Origin: Gammaproteobacteria bacterium
Lineage (GTDB): Bacteria; Pseudomonadota; Gammaproteobacteria; Pseudomonadales; Pseudohongiellaceae
DNA length: 64,000 bases
Assembly: GCA_041395725.1 (NCBI GenBank)
Contig: JAWKZW010000001.1
Coordinates: forward strand, 310,001-374,000
Direction: 5' to 3'
The notes beneath the pieces are model-generated. The model did not search any database and was not told the origin of the DNA. It saw only the letters and a list, made by a program, of their open reading frames with translations. The position numbers and the translations under genes are program-made. Within the stretch, counting starts at the first letter, position 1; every line of letters begins with the position of its first letter. Of this stretch, positions 15,933-23,897 are shown piece by piece.

Positions 15933-17126
15933 TCATTCGGGGCTATTGCATTCAATGGACAGTCGAACCGGATTGCACCTGGCAGCACCCCCGCCTGGCA
16001 GGCTGACCGAGTAATTACTCCACTCACCACGCGGATAATAATAATCTGTGGAAATATACTGCGCACCGGAAGCAAAGGCTGCTTCCCTGCGTTCAGTACT
16101 GTTCTCCCGTGCCTCGACGGTGTCGGCATCTGCGCGGGTTCGCACAATAAATCCCGCTCTTACTGCGGCCTGAATACGTTCCTGGTCCCTGATCGGATTG
16201 TTGATGGTAAAGTAAGCCGCATGCGGGGCATCCTCGCTGACCGAGTTAACAAAGACAGGGAGGCCTTCCAGAGAATTTCTGCCTCGCAGGTAGACTTCCA
16301 CCTTGGATGGCCGCTCATCCATGGCAAAAAATACTCTGCCCCTGGCTTTATCCAGACCGGGCCAGCCGCCCGCCAATGCACCTTCCCGTAACGTATCAGC
16401 ATCATTCCGCACATCATCCGGAATTATCAGTTGTTCTCTCCCGAAAACTGACATTATTTCCCGGTCCAGCGCGTCGTATGCAGCTTCATCGAAAGTCAGT
16501 GCCTCGGTCGTTCCCGGAAAACTGGTCCCCCCTTCTTTTGCGTTGAACATGATCAGAATAGGGACATGATCCGGATTCCGGTCTGACCAGGTCTTGATTT
16601 CCTGCAAACACAGAATCCAGGTATCACAGCTGGACCGCACGTCAATGTCCTGGGCATGCAGTACTTTGAATCCCGGTTGCTGCATATTCCGGTTGTCGTA
16701 GGGTTCGGCGCCCGGCCTGTTGGCAGCCAGGTGAGGAAGGAGCGGTTCGGCGTACAACCCGCCTTGCGGATCATACAGGATATCCAGTTCTATCTGACGC
16801 ATACCCAGATCTAGCTGCTCGGTCAGACTGCTGTGGAAATAATCGAGCGAAAGGGCGGAGGCCTCACGATTCTGCCTGATAAGCTCCATTTCGGGAGCCG
16901 GGATGGCCTGCTTGTAGCTGTTGTGAGAGCCCACGGCCTGGAGGTCATTCATTGCCAGGCTGGTCACCGCGACGGTGCAAGGTCCATCCAGTTGAGCCCT
17001 GGCCAGCTGAGTGCTGGCACAGCCTGCTGATTCAACTTCATCGGCAATGCCATTGGAAATTGTAAGACAAAGCATGCCTAAAAAAGTAGAAAGCCGGATT
17101 ATCGACTGGCGATATTTGTGCAGCAT
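15933..17126 (-). CDS. Ca2+-dependent phosphoinositide phospholipase C-like protein, secreted
   Basis: About 397 residues with an N-terminal signal peptide (LSTFLGMLCLTISNGIA). Catalytic-type motifs of the bacterial Ca-dependent PI-PLC family are present: LQAVGSHNSYKQAIP (first catalytic His), LGMRQIELDILYDP (metal-binding Glu/Asp on the second strand), and KVLHAQDIDVRSSC (second His). The TIM-barrel continues with VPILIMFNAKEG and later strands. It would cleave phosphatidylinositol or related phosphodiesters outside the cytoplasm, releasing inositol phosphate as a phosphorus source. A PHO-box-like element lies about 50 bp upstream of the chosen ATG. A GTG at 17138 is an alternative start. 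Confidence 0.85.
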   Translation of the reverse strand: MLHKYRQSIIRLSTFLGMLCLTISNGIADEVESAGCASTQLARAQLDGPCTVAVTSLAMNDLQAVGSHNSYKQAIPAPEMELIRQNREASALSLDYFHSSLTEQLDLGMRQIELDILYDPQGGLYAEPLLPHLAANRPGAEPYDNRNMQQPGFKVLHAQDIDVRSSCDTWILCLQEIKTWSDRNPDHVPILIMFNAKEGGTSFPGTTEALTFDEAAYDALDREIMSVFGREQLIIPDDVRNDADTLREGALAGGWPGLDKARGRVFFAMDERPSKVEVYLRGRNSLEGLPVFVNSVSEDAPHAAYFTINNPIRDQERIQAAVRAGFIVRTRADADTVEARENSTERREAAFASGAQYISTDYYYPRGEWSNYSVSLPGGGAARCNPVRLSIECNSPE

Positions 17127-17174
17127 TGGTAAATCCACTTAGATACCACGGAGCTTTCAGTGTATGAGCCTTCA

Positions 17175-17192
17175 ATGACAAAATTACTACAA
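17175..17192 (-). promoter_or_regulatory. PHO-box-like direct repeat upstream of PI-PLC gene
   Basis: On the minus strand TTGTAGT-AATT-TTGTCAT: two half-sites 11 bp apart with an A/T spacer, 4/7 and 6/7 matches to CTGTCAT. The position, 49 bp upstream of the start codon, suits activation by PhoB. Confidence 0.4.
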
Positions 17193-17401
17193 CTGAATTC
17201 GCGGTGAGCGTTTTGTTTTTGGCATCAACGACGAAGATAACAATAATCCCACCACTCTGGAGCGCCAGGTCTAAGCACCTAGCTTTCAGTTTTCGATTCA
17301 GCTGTCATGAGCTTCCGGTTTCATCATCTCTGAATAAATATTTCGCCAATCTCCAAACCCGGAGCCATACCTTTCAGCTACGCATGTCGTGAGGTGCATT
17401 C

Positions 17402-17572
17402 ATGAAGAAGTTAGTCGTCAGTTCCCTTTTGCTTTTTTCTTTGCCTGTCAGTGCACATGGTCTGATAATCACCGCTGACAGGCCGACGCATGACGGCGGC
17501 AATGCGCCGTGCCAGCGGGCTTGTCTGCAGGCCAGATTATTAAACAACCTGTCCTTTTTGAGCGCTGCCTAA
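17402..17572 (+). pseudogene. 5' stub of a secreted-protein gene, joined to decayed phoD
   Basis: A good GAGGTG ribosome-binding site precedes MKKLVVSSLLLFSLPVSAHG, a textbook Sec signal peptide, followed by about 20 residues (LIITADRPTHDGGNAPC). From about 17521 the DNA becomes the antisense of a phoD paralogue and the frame stops at 17570. The original gene is therefore cut about 40 codons in. I do not recognise the lost protein. The stub may still be translated as a 56-residue exported peptide. Confidence 0.6.
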
Positions 17573-18430
17573 CAGGGTGCGAGTGGATCCTGATGTTCAG
17601 CGCAACTAACCTTACGCCCGTCACCACAAGCCTGATCACTGCGGTACTGGCGCGTGTCGAGCACATTCATTTCCATAAGCTTGCCAAAACGGAACTGGCG
17701 GTGAATCGGCATATCCGGCCCCTGCCTGCCAACCGGAAGCCGAACGGGCATGAACTCGTACCATGCCTGGCAGGCGGCAGCTCCGCGTCGGAGGAATTGT
17801 TGCGGAGACTGATCATCTTCGGGCACCACGGCGGCATAGCTGTCGTCCAACTCATGATCGTCCCAGGTAACTATCCATGGCGCAGAAGCATGGGCGGCCT
17901 GAAGATCAGGATCAGCTTTGTAGGTCTGGTAGCGAGCCCGGTAGTCATCAAGCGGAATGATCTCAGGCCCCTCGTGGGCCCTGACCAGGTTCTGCCCCCA
18001 GGAGCTTTCATAAATATAGTCGCCAAGATGGGCAATGAGATCCAGATTCTCCTCTGCAATATGACGATAGGCCGTACAGTACCCCTGCTCAAATTGCTGA
18101 CAGGAAGAGAACGCAAAGCGAAATTGATCCAACTGGCTGGAATCCATTGCTGCGGTACGAGTGCGTCCCACCTGGCTGGTCGCTCCGGCTACCTGCCAGC
18201 GATAAAAATGGTCCCTGCCAGGCAACAGCCCCCGCACGTCAGCATAAACCGAGTAACCCAGCTCCGGAGCGGCAATCGCTCTCCCCACTCTGACAATATT
18301 AGAGAAGCTCTCTGAATCGGAAATCTCGTAACCAACAGGTATAAGTTCTCCGGAGATTGCAGCGCTTCCCAGAACCCGCCAGTCAAGACAGGTCCAGAGA
18401 ATCACGGAATCAGAAGTGGGATCGCCGGGT
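17521..18430 (-). pseudogene. Truncated phoD paralogue
   Basis: The minus-strand frame from about 18430 (GDPTSDSVILWT) runs through RFAFSSCQQFEQGYC, AHLGDYIYESSWGQNLV, TWDDHELDDSYAA and DTRQYRSDQACGDGRKVSC. These match the intact PhoD at 10409-12001 closely in protein and DNA. The Tat signal and first ~55 residues are missing. After EHQDPL a one-base deletion shifts the frame into a stop (near 17575), and homology ends at about 17521 in the equivalent of NWLFNNLAS, so the last ~150 residues, including the TGDIHSN metal motif, are gone. It cannot be active. Confidence 0.9.
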
Positions 18431-18762
18431 CGACTTAACAGGATATTTCCAAGGTTAACAGTCTGAAATATTAACTTTGGATTATGAGCAAACTGTGACT
18501 AATGAATTCCAACCGAGGCTCGTCACCAACAGGCTACTCATAGAAAAATGACTGGCGTGCCAGGAAAATCGGTCATATTCAGAAAAAAAGCGGCCTCGAT
18601 TGAGGCCGCAGCGATGGGAGACATTCAAGGGAGAGAAAAAGGGAGCCCATCTCAAGCTAACTACCGGCTCTGTCAGTGCGCAGTGCCGCCTTGTTAGACA
18701 CCAGTAGATTAACTCGAATTTGTTACATGCCAATTTCAGAAGTCCTACACTTTTGTGAATAG
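18431..18762. other. Intergenic remnant of the phoD leader and terminator block
   Basis: This 332-bp stretch has no gene. It matches the leader of intact phoD in pieces (for example 18476-18501 against 12056-12085), including a PHO-box-like element at 18484-18501 (TAGTCAC-AGTT-TGCTCAT on the minus strand), and carries the hairpin block at 18583-18660. The part immediately upstream of the broken reading frame has no phoD start or Tat signal. Confidence 0.6.
18583..18609 (-). terminator. Rho-independent terminator of the TonB/phosphatase operon
   Basis: On the minus strand GCGGCCTC-AATC-GAGGCCGC is followed by seven T residues, an almost ideal intrinsic terminator about 150 bp after the stop codon of the 18763-19803 phosphatase gene. 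A second dyad (GATGGG...CCCATC, about 18612-18650) precedes it on the transcript. Confidence 0.8.
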
Positions 18763-19803
18763 TCAGGGAATTTCCACCCGGTGGCTGATTAACTCCTCCC
18801 CAATTTCATTTTTTATTCGCAAATGGATGGACGGTGTCTCCTGGCTCCAGTCTATATCGATAAGCCCATAATTGGCTTCCGCGAAAGCCTCGCCAACCCG
18901 ATGTCGATTAGGACTGATTGCGCTCCACTCTTCAGTTAAACCGGAAGAAGTCAACTCTATCAGCGGCCAGTCAAGATCAGAGTCGCGAATCTCGCTCAGC
19001 TCCGCCCAATGCACGTCTCCCGAAATAATTATCACGGGTTCCCGCTGATAGCGCTCCAGCACCTCGAACAATCGCTGTCGGTCACGGGGATAATTTGCCC
19101 AGGTCTCCCAACCGGTGAAATCAGCCAGCAGCTGAATACTGGAACCGATGATCCGAAGGTCTGCGGGCATCTGCAGTTGATGCTCCAACCATTGCCATTG
19201 AGATTCACCCAATAGTTCAGCGGAAGCTGACAAGGATGCCTCATAGGGCCCCATGTGGGCCGCTGTCCGTTCCGCCAGTCGCTGAGTATCCATAACTTCG
19301 ACCAGTGGCGACCGATTCCACCTCAGATCCAGTAAAATAATCTGAACCCGGCGTCCATGATTTCCGTAAAAGTAAGACGTATAGATTCCATCAGGGCGGC
19401 TGCGCCTCTCTGAGTCAGGGGGTTCATCGAAAAAGTCCAGCATGATCTGGCGCGAAGCGTCCTTTGAGAGGTACTCGCGACCAATATCATTCTGCCCATA
19501 ATCGTGATCATCCCAGGTAGCGATAACCTCGACTTCCTGCCGTAGCGCCTGATAGCCCGGAACTGCGGCGAGTTTGTCATAAGTTGCCTGCAACGTGAGC
19601 GGATCATCAGTGTCGGCATAGATATTGTCGCCAAGAAACACAAAAAGGTCTGGCTCAGCTGCCAGCACTTCATCCCAGATTGGCTGCGGCTTGTCCTGGT
19701 GATTGCAGGAACCGAAAGCGATTCTGCTGATGTCCAGAATCTGAGGCTGGGCGTGCACCGGGGAAAGCAGACAAAAGCAGAACACCACCATCAACAGTCT
19801 CAT
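18763..19803 (-). CDS. Short PhoD-like metallophosphatase, Sec-secreted
   Basis: A 346-residue member of the PhoD-like phosphatase family with a Sec signal (LLMVVFCFCLLSPVHA) instead of a Tat signal and without the N-terminal PhoD domain. Metal-site motifs are RIAFGSCNHQ, LFVFLGDNIYAD, VIATWDDHDYGQND and VIIISGDVHWAE. Such short forms act as alkaline phosphatases or phosphodiesterases of uncertain substrate. The gene overlaps the preceding AP-superfamily gene by four bases (stop/start), so the two are translationally coupled within the operon TonB receptor - AP enzyme - PhoD-like enzyme. Confidence 0.88.
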   Translation of the reverse strand: MRLLMVVFCFCLLSPVHAQPQILDISRIAFGSCNHQDKPQPIWDEVLAAEPDLFVFLGDNIYADTDDPLTLQATYDKLAAVPGYQALRQEVEVIATWDDHDYGQNDIGREYLSKDASRQIMLDFFDEPPDSERRSRPDGIYTSYFYGNHGRRVQIILLDLRWNRSPLVEVMDTQRLAERTAAHMGPYEASLSASAELLGESQWQWLEHQLQMPADLRIIGSSIQLLADFTGWETWANYPRDRQRLFEVLERYQREPVIIISGDVHWAELSEIRDSDLDWPLIELTSSGLTEEWSAISPNRHRVGEAFAEANYGLIDIDWSQETPSIHLRIKNEIGEELISHRVEIP

Positions 19804-20927
19804 GGCAGGAACTCCGCCATCGGCATACCCATGTCAGGATTAAAAATTCGATAGTCCATGCCAAGATGTTCAAGCAGGGTGGCTGCAATTCGATCGGATG
19901 TAAGGCAATCAGCTCCTGTTTCAACCAGACCGGAAGCCGGTATGCCCGGACCAATCGCAGCCATCCACACAGCCTCAGAACCGACAATGCCTTCTTCATA
20001 TTGTGCCAGTGACTGCATATAGCCACGCAGCGATTGCTTGCTGGCATGGTGCAACCAGGTTTCCACAGGTTCTTCGCCACGACCGTGATCAGTGGTAATG
20101 AACAGAATGGTGTTATCCCGATAGAATGCCGAACTCTGAACTCTATCCCAGACTTCGGCTATAAACCGGTCACTACGGTTAGCTGCCATCACATACTCGT
20201 CGTACAGACCTTCGTGGGCAAAGTCATCGGTTTCTCCATAGCTGATATAAACTACCCTGGGGTGTTTCTCCCGCATATAGGACAAGGCAAAGTGATGGGT
20301 GAACACATCATTACGAACCGTTGGCCAGCGTGGAGGCATATCGTCGATGACACGATTCAAAAACAATTCAAATTCGTTAATCGGTGCAGGAGTCTTGTCG
20401 AACGCGTTGATAAACAGGCCGCTCCGTTCCACATTGAAGATATAAGGAAACACATCCCAGGACGTAAACGCTGCCATACGGCCTCTGAATTCAGGTTTGT
20501 TATTCAACAGTTCAAGAAACGTCTTTTCCGGATTTGCTGTTTTTCTGTTGGAGTCAATATCGGGATTCACCACTCCGGACAGAATCTCACTGTATCCCGG
20601 GTATGAGAAATACCAGGGATTGGCAACCCGCGCGCAGCTGTCTGCATTCCTGTTTCCCACGTAGGTACCCTGTCTGAAAACCACCCTGTGAAGGAATGGC
20701 ATCAATACTTCTGCACGCTCCGCGGGCGACTCCCGCCAGAAGCGCGCCATGATTTCTTCACTTTGGGACGCATACTCATCGTGAGTAGCCAACTCAGGAT
20801 CGATGCCTTGGAAGACTTCCTGCCAGCGCATTCCATCCAGTGTTATCAACACTACATTGTCAGTCGCTTCCGTTAGTAAAGGAAAACAAAACATCAGCGT
20901 GGTAAATAAAGGTTTAAACCTGCGCAT
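19800..20927 (-). CDS. Alkaline-phosphatase-superfamily phosphodiesterase/phosphatase, secreted
   Basis: About 375 residues from ATG 20927, which has an AGAGG site; the open frame extends further upstream without one. Signal peptide FTTLMFCFPLLTEA is followed by NVVLITLDGMRWQEVF, the first metal-binding Asp of the superfamily. SYPGYSEILSG is the probable nucleophile region (Ser or Thr), then ISYGETDDFAHEG (Asp and His ligands), LFITTDHGRG (Asp-His) and ETWLHHAS (final His). The order fits the PF01663-like phosphodiesterase/nucleotide-pyrophosphatase branch rather than classical PhoA. A decayed paralogous 3' end lies at 12207. Coupled to the downstream PhoD-like gene. Confidence 0.85.
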   Translation of the reverse strand: MRRFKPLFTTLMFCFPLLTEATDNVVLITLDGMRWQEVFQGIDPELATHDEYASQSEEIMARFWRESPAERAEVLMPFLHRVVFRQGTYVGNRNADSCARVANPWYFSYPGYSEILSGVVNPDIDSNRKTANPEKTFLELLNNKPEFRGRMAAFTSWDVFPYIFNVERSGLFINAFDKTPAPINEFELFLNRVIDDMPPRWPTVRNDVFTHHFALSYMREKHPRVVYISYGETDDFAHEGLYDEYVMAANRSDRFIAEVWDRVQSSAFYRDNTILFITTDHGRGEEPVETWLHHASKQSLRGYMQSLAQYEEGIVGSEAVWMAAIGPGIPASGLVETGADCLTSDRIAATLLEHLGMDYRIFNPDMGMPMAEFLP

Positions 20928-21025
20928 TATTGACCTCTCGTGTTGTCTTTCCGCATTCTGTCTGTTTGGAAAAGCAAAGGGCGGCACACGCATGCCGCCC
21001 TGCAATGAGATAAAGACTCGCTTAT

Positions 21026-23398
21026 TCAGAAGTCGAAGGTGGCACTAAAAACAGCAGTCCTGGGCGATCCGATCCAGGCACCGAAGCCGGAAATGCCCCC
21101 AAGATAAGATTCGTCGAAGAGATTGTTCACTACAATTCCCAGATCGAATCCCTGCAGGAAGTCGGCCACATCCTCCCCACGAACATTAAAGTAAAGGTCG
21201 GTGGTTGTGTAGTCTGCCGTTTCCAGGCTGTTGCTGCGATCCAGATACCGGTCACCAACACGCTTGGTTGAAAGACCGGCAAAGTAATTGCCCCGGTTCC
21301 AGTCCAGAGAAACGACCCACATCTTATCTGGAGTATTCACCACAGTGTTGCCAGGTGTAAGGTCCAGCTGCTGGTCCAATTCCGGAACACCGGTACCGAT
21401 GTAGGAAGCATCCGTATCGGTATATGACAGATAGACTGACCAGTTCTCACTGATGTCGTAAGAACCGGCCAGTTCGAAACCATCCGACTCAATACCACCG
21501 ACGTTGTCGTAACGACCAGCCTGGCCGATCTCATAGTTAGGAATATTGCCTGCCAGTTGCGGGCCAAAAAATTCCAGTCTGTTACTGAACTCATTGTCGA
21601 AGAACACAGCGCTGGCGGTAAGGTTGGTACCAACGTAGCGCAAACCCAGCTCCAGGTTTTCTGCCGTCTCCGGTTCGATATTGCCGGATATTTCCCGCTC
21701 CAGGATCAGGTCAAGCAAAGGCTTTACGTTCTCAGCATATCCGAGAAACACTTCAAGACCGTCCACTGGCATCTCAATGCTGGCTCCACCAGTGAACAAC
21801 GTGTCAGACTTGGAGTTCAAGCTCAGGTTCTGACTGGAATCAAACAGATCCTCGCGCTTGTTCTTCACGTCAAACTCGCGAATACCCAGGCTTACCGTCA
21901 CGAAGTCGAGGAGGTTTATCTGGTCCTGCAGATACCACATGGTGGTTTCGCGGGGAAACTCGCGGCTGTACTGGATCCAGTAAGGAGTCTCATCGAAGTC
22001 GATACCAACCCTGGCGTCGGTGAGCTTGTGCCAGGTTCGCCATTCTTTTCGAGTGGAATCTTCGTACCAGAAGCCACCTGACAGATTATTTTCCAAACCG
22101 GCCAGGTCAAGAACCCATGCAAAGTCGGCCGTGATGCCGTCTCTATTTCTTGCATAATTGGTATGGCGATAGGACTGCAGAGGGATGGCGTTATCAGGAT
22201 AACAGGCAGGATCAAATTCCGGCCCCGCGCCACCGTATGGGAAGGTAATGGAAGACTCACAGCCGTCGAAAGGTGAAAGCGCAACGCCATTGGCATCTAC
22301 AAAGTAAAGACGAGAATTGCCCGATACCTGACCTCCTCCTAATACCGGCAGATTACCCTGGATCTCATATTCCGGCAGCCCGGATTCGTCAGATACATTC
22401 GCAATATAGGGCGGCACCCAGTCCCCACGACCGTCCATCTCGTGCAGATACAGACCGATGCTAGCGGAAAAATTATCAGTTAACTCAGCGTCGAACTTCA
22501 GATACCCGAAGTTGTTTTCCCTCAATGTTGACCAACCACGCCGATAGAGCTGATTAACGTAAGCAACATCTGTCCAGTTACCGATCAGACGGTCCCAGTC
22601 CGGGTCAGAATTAAACTCGTCCACAGTAACTCGCTGGTAGTTGTCTTCCTGTATGTCATCCCAGGAGTAGTAGCCGGTTATGGTATAGCGATCCAGTTCG
22701 GTGATGAATTTAGCCGCAACATGGTCTCGCTCATTCTGCGCAGAACCTTCCATCCAGTCAGAAGCTTCATTGTGATTGAAAGAAACCCAGAGCCTGGTAG
22801 TTTCATCAAGAATACGGCCGGTATCATACCGACCATAATATCGCTGTGAGTTAAAATCCCCTTGCGAGAACTGCACGCGCATACGCTCTTCTTCAACTGG
22901 ATCGTTAGTGCGGAAGTTCAGCGTACCACCCAATGCTTCCGTGGATCGGGTCGAAATGTCCGCAATACCCTGGTTGATATCAACGCCACCGGAGTTCATG
23001 GAGTCGATATAACGATTTGCCTTAGCACCGCCACCATAGTTGGAATCTCCGTTAGGGAATCCGTCAATGGTGATACCCAGCTGCTGATCACTGAGGCTGG
23101 TCTGGTAACCACGCAGATTAATGGTCGTGGACCAATCGTCGAAGCCGAAGGTATCGCCCTCGGTAACGTTCACGCCCGGCAGGTTATCTATGGTCGAGAG
23201 TACCGATGTAATCGGGTTCTGCTGATCCTGCATTGATTGCGTTGTGGTGACGTTAGAGTAGGTTCTGGCGGTACCGAGGATTACGATTTCCTGCAGTTGC
23301 GCCGGTTCCTGTTCGGTCTGAGCGATAGCCGTGCCATTAGCGCCAGTCAGGGCAAGCGCAATAGCAGTAGATAAGCAGCTTCTGGTCTTAAAATTCAT
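21026..23398 (-). CDS. TonB-dependent receptor linked to phosphatases
   Basis: A 790-residue outer-membrane receptor: signal peptide (LSTAIALALTGANGTAIA), a TonB-box-like QEIVILGTAR, a plug domain with LPGVNVTEGDTFGF and INLRGYQTSLSDQQLGITIDGFP, and a 22-strand-type barrel ending in the aromatic strand SPRTAVFSATFDF. It is the first gene of an operon with two secreted phosphatases, so the ligand is plausibly a phosphorylated organic compound (phytate, nucleotide or phospholipid head group). That is a context-based guess; ferric chelates remain possible. About 100 bp separate it from the phosphatase start. Confidence 0.93.
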   Translation of the reverse strand: MNFKTRSCLSTAIALALTGANGTAIAQTEQEPAQLQEIVILGTARTYSNVTTTQSMQDQQNPITSVLSTIDNLPGVNVTEGDTFGFDDWSTTINLRGYQTSLSDQQLGITIDGFPNGDSNYGGGAKANRYIDSMNSGGVDINQGIADISTRSTEALGGTLNFRTNDPVEEERMRVQFSQGDFNSQRYYGRYDTGRILDETTRLWVSFNHNEASDWMEGSAQNERDHVAAKFITELDRYTITGYYSWDDIQEDNYQRVTVDEFNSDPDWDRLIGNWTDVAYVNQLYRRGWSTLRENNFGYLKFDAELTDNFSASIGLYLHEMDGRGDWVPPYIANVSDESGLPEYEIQGNLPVLGGGQVSGNSRLYFVDANGVALSPFDGCESSITFPYGGAGPEFDPACYPDNAIPLQSYRHTNYARNRDGITADFAWVLDLAGLENNLSGGFWYEDSTRKEWRTWHKLTDARVGIDFDETPYWIQYSREFPRETTMWYLQDQINLLDFVTVSLGIREFDVKNKREDLFDSSQNLSLNSKSDTLFTGGASIEMPVDGLEVFLGYAENVKPLLDLILEREISGNIEPETAENLELGLRYVGTNLTASAVFFDNEFSNRLEFFGPQLAGNIPNYEIGQAGRYDNVGGIESDGFELAGSYDISENWSVYLSYTDTDASYIGTGVPELDQQLDLTPGNTVVNTPDKMWVVSLDWNRGNYFAGLSTKRVGDRYLDRSNSLETADYTTTDLYFNVRGEDVADFLQGFDLGIVVNNLFDESYLGGISGFGAWIGSPRTAVFSATFDF

Positions 23399-23897
23399 TT
23401 CTTACTCCCGAGTATCAAATCGTAGCCGTACAGGCAGATTCTTAAGCCGCAATCTGGCCGGAGAATCCGTCTGCCATGCGATGTTGAGCACCTGATATTT
23501 CTGTATTCCTGCCTCTATGCCTCTTCGCTATTGAAGAGATACCTGGCACAGTTTGTGGTTTCTGGCACCAGGCCCATCAGAGAAATACCGGCGCTATGAC
23601 TCCTTGCAGAGTCCGCGCCACTGTAAGGAAGCTATGTGACAATGACTTGAAAGAATTAGGGGATTTAGTTGACAGTTTTTAGGCAAGTTGATTACCGAAC
23701 CATTTCAAATCTCCAATTCTCTGAGACGATGACGTAATGTTTGCTGGTGAGCAGCCGATCAGGAAGGATAAGTGCGTCGCTCATGCCAAGGAGCAGCCTG
23801 CCAAAAAATAGATCCCTGACATGTTTTTGCAACAGAAGTGTGCTTATGCTCCGGCATTCTCTTTCTTTCAGTATCGCAGTTAACAGGTAATCATTTT
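23399..23897. other. Intergenic region with hairpins and a weak cobalamin-riboswitch-like pattern
   Basis: 499 bp between divergent genes. Hairpins include CTCTTC-GCTATT-GAAGAG (23521-23538) and a composite stem GGCGC/GCGCC with inner GACTC/GAGTC (23590-23619). On the plus strand the latter continues into CGCGCCACTGTAAGGAAG, like the conserved CCCGC(A/C)ACTGTAA segment of cobalamin riboswitches, and 23786-23802 (CCAAGGAGCAGCCTGCC) resembles a B12 box with an insertion. The expected GGGAA-GGTG core is poorly matched, so this is only a candidate. Promoters for the TonB operon and for the PhoH gene must also be here. Confidence 0.3.
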
